Below are positions 1 through 5,229 of a DNA stretch of 9,244 nt, piece by piece. The translations under genes were made by a program, and so were the position numbers. Each line of letters opens with the position of its first letter. Position 1 is the stretch's first letter. The notes under the pieces were generated by a model, which worked only from the letters and a program-made list of their open reading frames with translations, did not search any database and was not told the origin of the DNA. Source of the stretch: Candidatus Omnitrophota bacterium (GTDB lineage Bacteria; Omnitrophota; Gorgyraeia; Gygaellales; Profunditerraquicolaceae); contig JAQTNM010000044.1 in assembly GCA_028713875.1 (NCBI GenBank), positions 1-9,244 of the forward strand, in the 5' to 3' direction.

Positions 1-516
1 TACCCCGGGCCGGGCGTAGGCGGCCACTGTATACCGAAAGACCCCCTATACCTGTACTGGAAAGCCAGGAAATTCGGATTCAGGTCCCGCTTTATTAAAT
101 TAGCCTCCGAAGTCATAAATCACATGCCCGTATACGTCGTAGAGCGCCTTTTAGCAATACTGAGTAAGAAAAAGGCGGCGTTAGGTAAATTAAAAATCCT
201 GGTCGTAGGAGTAACCTATAAGAAGGACGTGAAAGACCTGCGCAAGTCACCGGCCCTGGATATCATCGAGATATTGCAGAAGAAAGGCATGCAGGTTTCA
301 TATTATGACCCGTTGATTCCTTATTTAAAATTAGGACAGATTAACCTTAAAAGCATTGACCTGAATAGAAAGACCCTGTCCCGGTTTGATTGCGCGCTGA
401 TTATTGCCGACCACAGTTCGGTTAATTATAATCTTATCGCTTCCAGCGTCAGGATAATTCTTGATACGCGCAATGTTTACAATTATAGGGATGCCGGGAA
501 TATATTCCGGCTTTAA
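1..516 (+). CDS. UDP-sugar 6-dehydrogenase, hexosamine (WecC/WbpA) type, C-terminal part
   Basis: This is the last 171 residues of an NAD-dependent nucleotide-sugar dehydrogenase; the N-terminal Rossmann domain lies outside the window, and the reading frame is open from base 1. Such enzymes oxidise C6 of a UDP-hexose to the uronic acid for surface polysaccharides. The fragment opens with PGPGVGGHCIPKDP, whose Cys (residue 10) is the catalytic thiol. The GGHCIP form is typical of UDP-GlcNAc/UDP-ManNAc dehydrogenases, whereas UDP-glucose dehydrogenases usually read GGSCFPKD. The C-terminal UDP-binding domain follows, with KILVVGVTYKKDVKDLRKSP at about residues 63-82. An ATG at 124 is internal, because the conserved active site lies upstream of it. 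The gene ends 6 bp before the decarboxylase-like gene, so the two are probably co-transcribed and act in sequence. The exact substrate cannot be settled from this fragment. Confidence 0.9.
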   Translation, partial: YPGPGVGGHCIPKDPLYLYWKARKFGFRSRFIKLASEVINHMPVYVVERLLAILSKKKAALGKLKILVVGVTYKKDVKDLRKSPALDIIEILQKKGMQVSYYDPLIPYLKLGQINLKSIDLNRKTLSRFDCALIIADHSSVNYNLIASSVRIILDTRNVYNYRDAGNIFRL

Positions 517-522
517 GAGCGC

Positions 523-1464
523 ATGATGAAAAGAAAGACGGCATTAATTACCGGAGGAGCAGGTTTTATCGGCTCGCACCTGTGCGACAGGCTCATTAAT
601 GAGGGTTTACGCGTGATCTGCCTGGATAATCTGATTACCGGCTCCGTCGCGAATATCGAATCTCTGGCCAAGGCCAGAAACTTCAGGTTTATCGAGCATA
701 ACGTCTCAAAATATATCAGCATAAAAGAGAAGCTTGATTTCGTTCTGCATTTTGCCTCTCCGGCCTCTCCTGAAGATTACCTGAAGTTCCCCATCCAGAC
801 CCTGAAAGTCGGCTCTTTGGGCACGCATAACAGCCTGGGGCTGGCCAAAGACAAAAAAGCGGTTTTTATACTGGCTTCAACTTCCGAGGTATACGGCGAC
901 CCGCTGGTGCATCCTCAGCCGGAGTCTTACTGGGGTAACGTTAATCCCATCGGCGTGCGCGGCTGTTACGATGAATCCAAGCGTTTTGCCGAGGCCATAA
1001 CCATGGCTTATCATCGCGTCCACCGCATGGATACGCGGATCATCAGGATATTTAATACCTACGGCCCGCGGATGAGGATAAACGACGGCCGGGTAATCCC
1101 AAATTTCATGTATCAGGTTTTAAAAGGCAGGCCCTTGACTGTTTACGGCCGGGGCAGGCAGACGCGCAGCTTCTGCTATATCTCTGATTTGGTTGAAGGC
1201 ATATTCGGCCTGATGAAGGCCAGGGTCAATGTCCCCGTAAATTTAGGCAATCCCAATGAATTTAGCATCATGGAACTGGCCAGGTTCGTTATCCGGCTCA
1301 CGGGTACCAACAGTAAAATTATCTTTAAACCCCTGCCGCAAGACGACCCCCGCCAACGCCAACCGGATATCCGGCTGGCCAGGAGGATGCTGGGCTGGTC
1401 TCCCAAAGTGCAACTGAAAGAAGGGCTGGAACTTACAGTTGACTGGTTCAGGAACCATTCTTAG
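523..1464 (+). CDS. UDP-glucuronate decarboxylase (UXS)-like NAD-dependent sugar epimerase/dehydratase
   Basis: This is a 313-residue extended short-chain dehydrogenase, close to the usual size of soluble bacterial UXS. UXS converts UDP-glucuronate to UDP-xylose using bound NAD. The NAD-binding GGAGFIGSH is at residues 11-19. The active-site region STSEVYGDP is at about 120-128. The catalytic Tyr/Lys pair is in CYDESKR (Tyr149, Lys153). RIFNTYGPRM follows at about 175-184 and GRGRQTRSFCYISDL at 209-223. STSEVYGDP and the earlier GTHNSLGLAK are closer to UXS than to GalE or dTDP-glucose dehydratase. There are two adjacent ATGs (523 and 526) and no strong Shine-Dalgarno, so the start is uncertain by one codon. 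The upstream partner looks like a hexosamine-type dehydrogenase, so the real substrate could be UDP-GlcNAcA rather than UDP-GlcA. Confidence 0.88.
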   Translation: MMKRKTALITGGAGFIGSHLCDRLINEGLRVICLDNLITGSVANIESLAKARNFRFIEHNVSKYISIKEKLDFVLHFASPASPEDYLKFPIQTLKVGSLGTHNSLGLAKDKKAVFILASTSEVYGDPLVHPQPESYWGNVNPIGVRGCYDESKRFAEAITMAYHRVHRMDTRIIRIFNTYGPRMRINDGRVIPNFMYQVLKGRPLTVYGRGRQTRSFCYISDLVEGIFGLMKARVNVPVNLGNPNEFSIMELARFVIRLTGTNSKIIFKPLPQDDPRQRQPDIRLARRMLGWSPKVQLKEGLELTVDWFRNHS

Positions 1465-1477
1465 TTCTTTATTTTGC

Positions 1478-1506
1478 TTGACAAAAAAGATAGCCAATGA
1501 TATAAA
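1478..1506 (+). promoter_or_regulatory. Sigma-70-type promoter for the prepilin gene
   Basis: A perfect -35 box TTGACA (1478-1483) is followed by exactly 17 bp and then the -10 box TATAAA (1501-1506). TGA directly before the -10 makes it an extended -10. It starts 13 bp after the stop of the decarboxylase-like gene and 50 bp before the pilin ATG. The expected transcription start is near 1513. Nothing else in this gap explains the pattern. Confidence 0.8.
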
Positions 1507-1513
1507 AAAGGCA

Positions 1514-1529
1514 CGAAGATTCAACTTCG
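1514..1529 (+). promoter_or_regulatory. Stem-loop at the expected 5' end of the prepilin mRNA
   Basis: CGAAG (1514-1518) pairs with CTTCG (1525-1529) around a 6-base loop. With a start near 1513 this hairpin would form the extreme 5' end of the transcript, upstream of the purine-rich AGAAAGGG (1535-1542) that is the likely ribosome site. 5'-terminal hairpins are known to protect some bacterial mRNAs from decay; that role here is inference. The stem is short (5 bp), so it may be chance. Confidence 0.4.
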
Positions 1530-1555
1530 CTTTTAGAAAGGGATCCCGGCATATC

Positions 1556-1981
1556 ATGAAGAAGGGTTTTACGCTCGTAGAGATTATGATTGTAATCGCG
1601 ATCGTTGCCTTATTAGCGGCTATCGCTATACCTCATATTTTGCAAGCCAGAGTAATCGCCAATGAATCCGCGGCCCAGGCGACCTTAAAGACCATTTCCA
1701 CGGCCTTGGAAACTTACGCCGCAGCCAATAGCGGATTATACGCCCCGGCTAACGGTATGACCAACGACAGCTATTTAAGGATCCCGACGCCGCCCTATCT
1801 GAATAAAGCTTATTGCGCACAGACAGAGAGCGGCTATGCTTATGGCTGCGTTATTGATAAAATAGACTATTCTATCACTGCGCGTCCTACTAATTGCACC
1901 ACTTCCGGCACCAAAAGTTTTACCATAACAGCCGGGGGCGTGCTTACCACAGATACCAGCTGTACGCCTGCGGGGGGATGA
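1556..1981 (+). CDS. Type IV prepilin / type II secretion pseudopilin-like protein
   Basis: This is a 141-residue class III prepilin. The N-terminus MKKGFTLVEIMIVIAIVALL shows a short basic leader, the prepilin peptidase site after Gly4, the methylated Phe5 and the conserved Glu at mature position 5, then a hydrophobic helix to about residue 30 that both anchors and assembles the subunit. The helix continues through the Ala-rich segment to about residue 58. The C-terminal globular part has four cysteines (87, 98, 114, 136), enough for two disulfides, and a Thr/Ser-rich tail. The ATG at 1556 was chosen over an in-frame ATG at 1439 because the leader must begin here, because 1439 lies upstream of the promoter and inside the preceding gene, and because AGAAAGGG precedes it. 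No pilus motor, peptidase or other pilin gene is nearby. The product is surface-exposed or periplasmic; pilus subunit versus secretion pseudopilin cannot be decided. Confidence 0.9.
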   Translation: MKKGFTLVEIMIVIAIVALLAAIAIPHILQARVIANESAAQATLKTISTALETYAAANSGLYAPANGMTNDSYLRIPTPPYLNKAYCAQTESGYAYGCVIDKIDYSITARPTNCTTSGTKSFTITAGGVLTTDTSCTPAGG

Positions 1982-2017
1982 AGCCGGGACAGGGGGCTAT
2001 AGTTACTAGCGGTATTC

Positions 2018-2047
2018 AAAAGGCAAGGATAAGCACCTTGCCTTTTT
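2018..2047 (+). terminator. Rho-independent terminator after the prepilin gene
   Basis: AAAAGGCAAGG (2018-2028) pairs perfectly over 11 bp with CCTTGCCTTTT (2036-2046) around a 7-base loop, and the T tract extends to 2047. The first A-U pairs extend the stem, so the complement also ends in a T tract and weak termination from the other side is possible. It lies 36 bp after the pilin stop and only 12 bp before the next ATG. Confidence 0.92.
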
Positions 2048-2059
2048 ATTAAAGATAGC

Positions 2060-2350
2060 ATGCATAAAGTACATTTTGTTTTTTCCAAGAAAGGCGCGAT
2101 GAGATATATTTCGCATCTGGACCTGATGCGTCTATTTAGCCGGGCATTGCGCCGGGCGGACCTGCCCGTTAAAATCACCGAGGGTTTTAACCCTCATCCG
2201 AAACTGAGCATCAAACGGGCATTGAAGCTGGGCTTGGAGAGCGAAAGCGAGGAGGCTTCAATTGAGCTTAAGGGGTTCATAAGCCCCGCGGATTTCAAAG
2301 AAAGACTGCAGGAACAATTGCCGCAAGGCATTCAAATTAAGGATATATAA
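2060..2350 (+). CDS. Short DUF2344 (TIGR03936 radical-SAM-linked) protein
   Basis: These 96 residues match the N-terminal half of the DUF2344 family, which occurs as a C-terminal extension of, or just downstream of, a radical SAM protein and is often encoded beside RNase E/G. The family signature is clear: HFVFSKKGAMRYISHLDLMR (residues 5-24), then RALRRADLPVKITEGFNPHP and LGLESESEEASIELKG. Family members are usually around 200 residues or more; this one stops after LPQGIQIKDI at the middle of the usual domain. No continuation is possible, because the RNase gene starts 3 bp after the stop. The molecular role of the family is not established. No radical SAM partner lies in the window. There is no convincing Shine-Dalgarno, and the terminator sits directly upstream, so its expression signals are unclear. 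Confidence 0.8.
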   Translation: MHKVHFVFSKKGAMRYISHLDLMRLFSRALRRADLPVKITEGFNPHPKLSIKRALKLGLESESEEASIELKGFISPADFKERLQEQLPQGIQIKDI

Positions 2351-2353
2351 ATT

Positions 2354-3796
2354 ATGAGCAAAGAGATCTTGATTAATATCGAGCTGCAGGAAAAAAGAGC
2401 GGCGGTGATCAAGGACGGAAAGCTGGAAGAGTTCTATATGGAGCGGCCGCAGGATAAAACTATCGTCGGCAATATCTACAAGGGCAGGATAGAAACGGTG
2501 CTGCCTTCCATCGGAGCCGCATTCGTGGACATAGGGCTGCCTAAGAATGGTTTCCTTTATTTGTCGGAAATAGAGGAGGTCTTTGAGTCTTTAGAGCCGG
2601 CACAGCTTAAATCCAAGGAAATAAAGAAGGGCCAGGAGGTCCTGGTGCAGGTAGTCAAAGAATCATTCGGCACGAAAGGCCCGCGGATATCCTGTCATAT
2701 AGGCATACCCGGCAGGTATCTTGTGCTTATGCCGGGAGAGGGCCAGATAGGCGTTTCCCGCAGGATTGAAGACGATGAAGAAAGAAAGCGCCTTAGGCAT
2801 GTGCTCCTTGAGCTGAATCTGCCCAAGGAAGTGGGTTTTATCGTGCGCACCGCTGCCAGCGGCAAGTCAAAACAGGAATTGATGCGTGATGCCAATTTCC
2901 TGCTTAAGCTCTGGAGGCGCATTGAAAAGACAATACAGGAGAAAAAAGCGCCCAGCCTGGTTTATGAAGAATACGACCTGACTTTCAGGGTGATCAGGGA
3001 TTCTTTTACCGAAGACGTATCCAAACTGATCGTGGATTCCAAGGCCGAGTTCTACAGGATCCACCGTTTCATGCGGACATTTTTGAGTTACCTGGTGAAG
3101 AAGGTCGAGCTATACAGGAGCCAGAACCTCTTTGAAGATAAGGGCGTAGAGCGGCAGATCAATAAGATCTTTGAAAGCAAGGTTTACCTGAAATCCAAGG
3201 CCTACCTGGTGATTGAGCCAACGGAAGGGCTGGTAGTCATCGATGTAAACAGCGGAGGATTCAACAAGAGGCTGGGCCAGGAGGATACCGCTTTTAAAGT
3301 AAATTGCGAGGCAGCGGTGGAGGCAGCCAGGCAGTTAAGGCTGCGCGACCTGGGCGGCATCATTGTCATTGACTTTATTGATATGGAAAAAGAAGGCCAT
3401 CGCCGCGAAGTATTGAATACGCTTAAGAAGGCTTTAAGCAGCGATAAGGCAAAATACGACATCCTGGGCATTTCCAAATTCGGCCTGGTTGAGATGACCA
3501 GGGAGCGCATACATAAAACCGCCCATACACTTTCTTACCAGGATTGCCCTTATTGCCGGGGCAGGGGCAAGGTCAAATCCGGGCTGACCATGTCTATCTA
3601 CGCCCTCAAAGAACTAAAGAGGCATCTTTCCGAGAACAAAACCTTGAAAGAAGTCAACCTCACCCTGAACCCCGCGGTCATTGACGAGATTATAAGGGAA
3701 AAAGAAACCCTCAGGAACCTTGAACACAGATTGAAAGCCAAGATCAATCTTATCTCCAACCCCGCCGCGCATATTGAAGATATAAAAATCTCCTAA
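2354..3796 (+). CDS. rng: Ribonuclease E/G family endoribonuclease
   Basis: This is a 480-residue RNase G-length enzyme, without the long C-terminal scaffold of E. coli RNase E. It is expected to cut single-stranded AU-rich RNA with a 5' monophosphate, in rRNA processing and mRNA decay in the cytoplasm. An S1 domain covers about residues 37-115 (VGNIYKGRIETVLPSIGAAF). The catalytic metal site is in VVIDVNSGGF (Asp297) and IVIDFIDM (Asp340), and RQLRLRDLGG lies between. CPYCRGRG (398-405) supplies the Zn-link cysteines used for dimer and tetramer formation. Residues from about 410 form the small C-terminal domain. The ATG at 2354 gives the expected N-terminus (MSKEILINIE), with AAGGA 10 bp upstream. 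It probably shares a transcript with the short DUF2344 gene. The next gene, rplU, has its own promoter. Confidence 0.95.
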   Translation: MSKEILINIELQEKRAAVIKDGKLEEFYMERPQDKTIVGNIYKGRIETVLPSIGAAFVDIGLPKNGFLYLSEIEEVFESLEPAQLKSKEIKKGQEVLVQVVKESFGTKGPRISCHIGIPGRYLVLMPGEGQIGVSRRIEDDEERKRLRHVLLELNLPKEVGFIVRTAASGKSKQELMRDANFLLKLWRRIEKTIQEKKAPSLVYEEYDLTFRVIRDSFTEDVSKLIVDSKAEFYRIHRFMRTFLSYLVKKVELYRSQNLFEDKGVERQINKIFESKVYLKSKAYLVIEPTEGLVVIDVNSGGFNKRLGQEDTAFKVNCEAAVEAARQLRLRDLGGIIVIDFIDMEKEGHRREVLNTLKKALSSDKAKYDILGISKFGLVEMTRERIHKTAHTLSYQDCPYCRGRGKVKSGLTMSIYALKELKRHLSENKTLKEVNLTLNPAVIDEIIREKETLRNLEHRLKAKINLISNPAAHIEDIKIS

Positions 3797-3813
3797 TCTA
3801 AGCCGATTTTCGC

Positions 3814-3842
3814 TTGACCCCGCTTTTATTATATGATATCAT
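3814..3842 (+). promoter_or_regulatory. Extended -10 promoter for the rplU-obg-proBA operon
   Basis: TTGACC (3814-3819), a 17-bp spacer and TATCAT (3837-3842) each match the sigma-70 consensus at five of six positions, and TGA immediately before the -10 makes an extended -10. A start near 3849 would give a leader of about 42 bases ending in a strong Shine-Dalgarno, AAGGAG (3877-3882). The location, 18 bp after the RNase stop and before a ribosomal protein gene, fits an operon promoter. Confidence 0.75.
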
Positions 3843-3890
3843 TATAGTTCTGTAAAAATAACCGGATCAACAATTCAAGGAGAGTGCCAA

Positions 3891-4205
3891 ATGTATGCGG
3901 TAGTTGAAGTTGGAGCAAAACAGTACAATATTAAAAAAGGAGATATCTTTGAGGTAGAAAAGCAGGCAGTCAAGGAAGGCAAGGAGGTCATCCTGGACAA
4001 GGTGCTCTTGCTTTCAAAAGACAAAAAGATTGAAGTAGGCCAGCCTTATATAAAAGGAGCCCGGGTTTCGGCCGTGCTCCTAAGCCAATTCAGGGGCCCC
4101 AAGAAAATATCCTTTAAATACCGGCGCAGGAAATCTTCGCATTGGAAAAAAGGGCACCGTCAGAACCTGATGCGCCTGGAAGTAAAGGAGATTACAATTA
4201 GTTGA
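3891..4205 (+). CDS. rplU: 50S ribosomal protein L21
   Basis: This is a 104-residue L21, normal length, and a component of the large ribosomal subunit bound to 23S rRNA. It starts MYAVVEVGAKQYNIKKGD and has the C-terminal L21 signature in residues about 77-98 (FKYRRRKSSHWKKGHRQNLM), rich in Arg and Lys for RNA contact. AAGGAG stands 8 bp before the ATG. The stop TGA (4203-4205) lies inside the first 15-mer of the repeat element that follows, so the last codon and the stop are shared with the repeat. In most bacteria L21 is followed by rpmA (L27) and then obg; here obg comes next with only the repeat element between. Confidence 0.97.
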   Translation: MYAVVEVGAKQYNIKKGDIFEVEKQAVKEGKEVILDKVLLLSKDKKIEVGQPYIKGARVSAVLLSQFRGPKKISFKYRRRKSSHWKKGHRQNLMRLEVKEITIS

Positions 4206-4230
4206 TTGGCGAGCGGTTAATTCGTGAGTA
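4201..4230 (+). repeat. Tandem pair of 15-mers, left end of the empty cassette
   Basis: Two adjacent 15-base units fit GTTRATTSGYGARYR. The rplU stop codon is formed by bases 3-5 of the first unit. Unit 1 contains GTTGATTGG, which is complementary (with one G-U pair) to CCAATTAAC in the right-hand array. Confidence 0.85.
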
Positions 4231-4236
4231 AAATCT

Positions 4237-4272
4237 CCAATTAACCAATTAACCAGTTAACCAATTAACCAA
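4237..4272 (+). repeat. Tandem octamer array (CCAATTAA, 4.5 units) before obg
   Basis: The units are CCAATTAA, CCAATTAA, CCAGTTAA, CCAATTAA, then CCAA. One unit carries a single A-to-G change. The array ends 3 bp before the obg ATG and occupies the position where a Shine-Dalgarno would be. No spacers are present, so it is not a CRISPR array. Confidence 0.93.
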
Positions 4273-4275
4273 AGC

Positions 4276-5229
4276 ATGTTCATTGACAGCGCCAGGATAT
4301 ACGTAAAGGCAGGTTCAGGCGGTAACGGCTGCAATAGTCTGTACCGCGACAAATACACGCGTAGAGGCATACCCGACGGCGGAAACGGCGGCAAAGGGGC
4401 GAGCATACTCATAAGAACCGACCGGTCCCTATATACCCTTCTGGATTTTCAATATAACCGCCATTTTACGGGCAGGCACGGCGCCCACGGTTCAGGTAAG
4501 CAAAAAAAAGGAAAAGACGCCTCCGATATAGTGATACGCGTACCCTGCGGTACGACGGTCAAAGACCTGAAAACAAATTGCATACTGCGCGACCTGGATA
4601 AAGACGGAGAAGAATTTGTAGTTGCCAGGGGCGGTTCAGGCGGCAGGGGCAACCGTTACGGTGCAGAGGCTACGCCGGGAGAACCCGGAGAGGAAAGAGA
4701 GCTCCTCTTAGACCTAAAGGTCATCGCGGATGCGGGCGTGGTAGGGTTTCCTAACTCCGGAAAATCCACCCTGATCTCCAATATCTCCAATGCCCATCCG
4801 AAAATCGCCGCCTACCCTTTTACTACTAGATTCCCGGTGCTGGGAGTGGTAAGGTCGGAACACAAGACTTTTGTTACCGCGGATATCCCCGGCCTGATTG
4901 AAGGCTCTTGCGCAGGCAAAGGCCTGGGGCATAAATTTTTAAGGCACCTGGAGCGTACCAGGGTTATCGTGCACCTTATAGATATGTCGGGTTCCGAAGG
5001 ACGCGATCCCCTGCAGGATTATAAGATAATAAATAAAGAACTGAAAAATTACAGCCCGGAAGTCTACAAAAAGCCACGGGTTGTTGCTGCCAATAAAATG
5101 GACCTGGAGAACGCCTCTAGCAACCTGGAGAGGTTTAAAAAATCCGTAAAAATAAAGGTTTACCCCGTATCCGCTTTAAAAAAAGAAGGTTTGGAGGAAT
5201 TAATTGAAGCAGTCGCAAAGAGAGTATAA
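4276..5229 (+). CDS. obg: Obg/CgtA GTPase, minimal form without OCT domain
   Basis: This is a 317-residue Obg GTPase, an essential cytoplasmic factor in 50S subunit maturation and stress response. The glycine-rich Obg fold covers residues 1-155 (MFIDSARIYVKAGSGGNGCN, then PDGGNGGKGASI). The G domain follows: G1 GFPNSGKST (157-165), switch PFTT (181-184), G3 DIPGLIEG (203-210), GKGLGHKFLRHLERT (214-228), G4 NKMD (273-276) and G5 SAL (299-301). The protein ends soon after G5, so the C-terminal OCT domain of Bacillus-type Obg is absent. The ATG at 4276 is forced, because the in-frame codons upstream run to a stop in the octamer array and the N-terminus matches the family. No Shine-Dalgarno is visible; the octamer repeats fill that space. 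The 3' end overlaps proB by 26 bp and carries the proB ribosome site. Confidence 0.96.
   Translation: MFIDSARIYVKAGSGGNGCNSLYRDKYTRRGIPDGGNGGKGASILIRTDRSLYTLLDFQYNRHFTGRHGAHGSGKQKKGKDASDIVIRVPCGTTVKDLKTNCILRDLDKDGEEFVVARGGSGGRGNRYGAEATPGEPGEERELLLDLKVIADAGVVGFPNSGKSTLISNISNAHPKIAAYPFTTRFPVLGVVRSEHKTFVTADIPGLIEGSCAGKGLGHKFLRHLERTRVIVHLIDMSGSEGRDPLQDYKIINKELKNYSPEVYKKPRVVAANKMDLENASSNLERFKKSVKIKVYPVSALKKEGLEELIEAVAKRV
5193..5198 (+). promoter_or_regulatory. Shine-Dalgarno that fixes the proB TTG start
   Basis: GGAGGA lies inside the obg coding sequence, 5 bp before a TTG. No ATG or GTG in the proB frame occurs before the conserved VVKIGSS motif, so this site decides the start and suggests translational coupling to obg. 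Confidence 0.85.

Larger units (their letters stand above)
4201..4272 (+). mobile_element. Putative empty cassette related to the one at 7525-7954
   Basis: This 72-bp element between rplU and obg has the same ends as the four-helix-bundle cassette but no gene. On the left are two tandem 15-mers: GTTGATTGGCGAGCG (4201-4215) and GTTAATTCGTGAGTA (4216-4230). Six bases (AAATCT) follow, then the octamer array (4237-4272). The second 15-mer differs from the first 15-mer at 7525 at one base. GGTTAATT (4215-4222) and AATTAACC (4239-4246) are a perfect 8-bp inverted repeat that could fold in RNA with a 16-base loop. It may be a gene-deleted derivative, a miniature non-autonomous copy, or the ancestral repeat into which a gene was later captured. 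That it is mobile is inference. Confidence 0.55.

Noticed and set aside
124..516. Start of the first gene at the ATG at 124
   Set aside because: The frame is open to base 1 and encodes the conserved GGHCIPKDP active site upstream of this ATG, so it is an internal Met of a gene cut by the window edge.
1439..1555. 39-codon N-terminal extension of the prepilin from an ATG at 1439
   Set aside because: It starts inside the preceding gene, upstream of the predicted promoter, and would put the peptidase site 43 residues in. The short basic leader from 1556 is the family norm.
2060..2356. Frameshift that truncates a full-length DUF2344 gene
   Set aside because: The start of a well-conserved RNase E/G follows 3 bp after the stop, so there is no downstream coding remnant to rejoin in another frame. 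A past deletion remains possible.
3799..3825. Possible terminator between rng and rplU
   Set aside because: AAGC and GCTT can pair over only 4 bp around an 8-base loop, and the T run is short and offset. This is too weak to call, and it overlaps the rplU -35 box.
3849..3890. L21 autoregulatory leader RNA before rplU
   Set aside because: The leader is only about 42 bases and shows no long stem-loop like the L21 leader known from Firmicutes.
4237..4272. Octamer array as a CRISPR-like array
   Set aside because: The units are 8 bp, directly contiguous, AT-rich and without spacers, and no cas gene is present.
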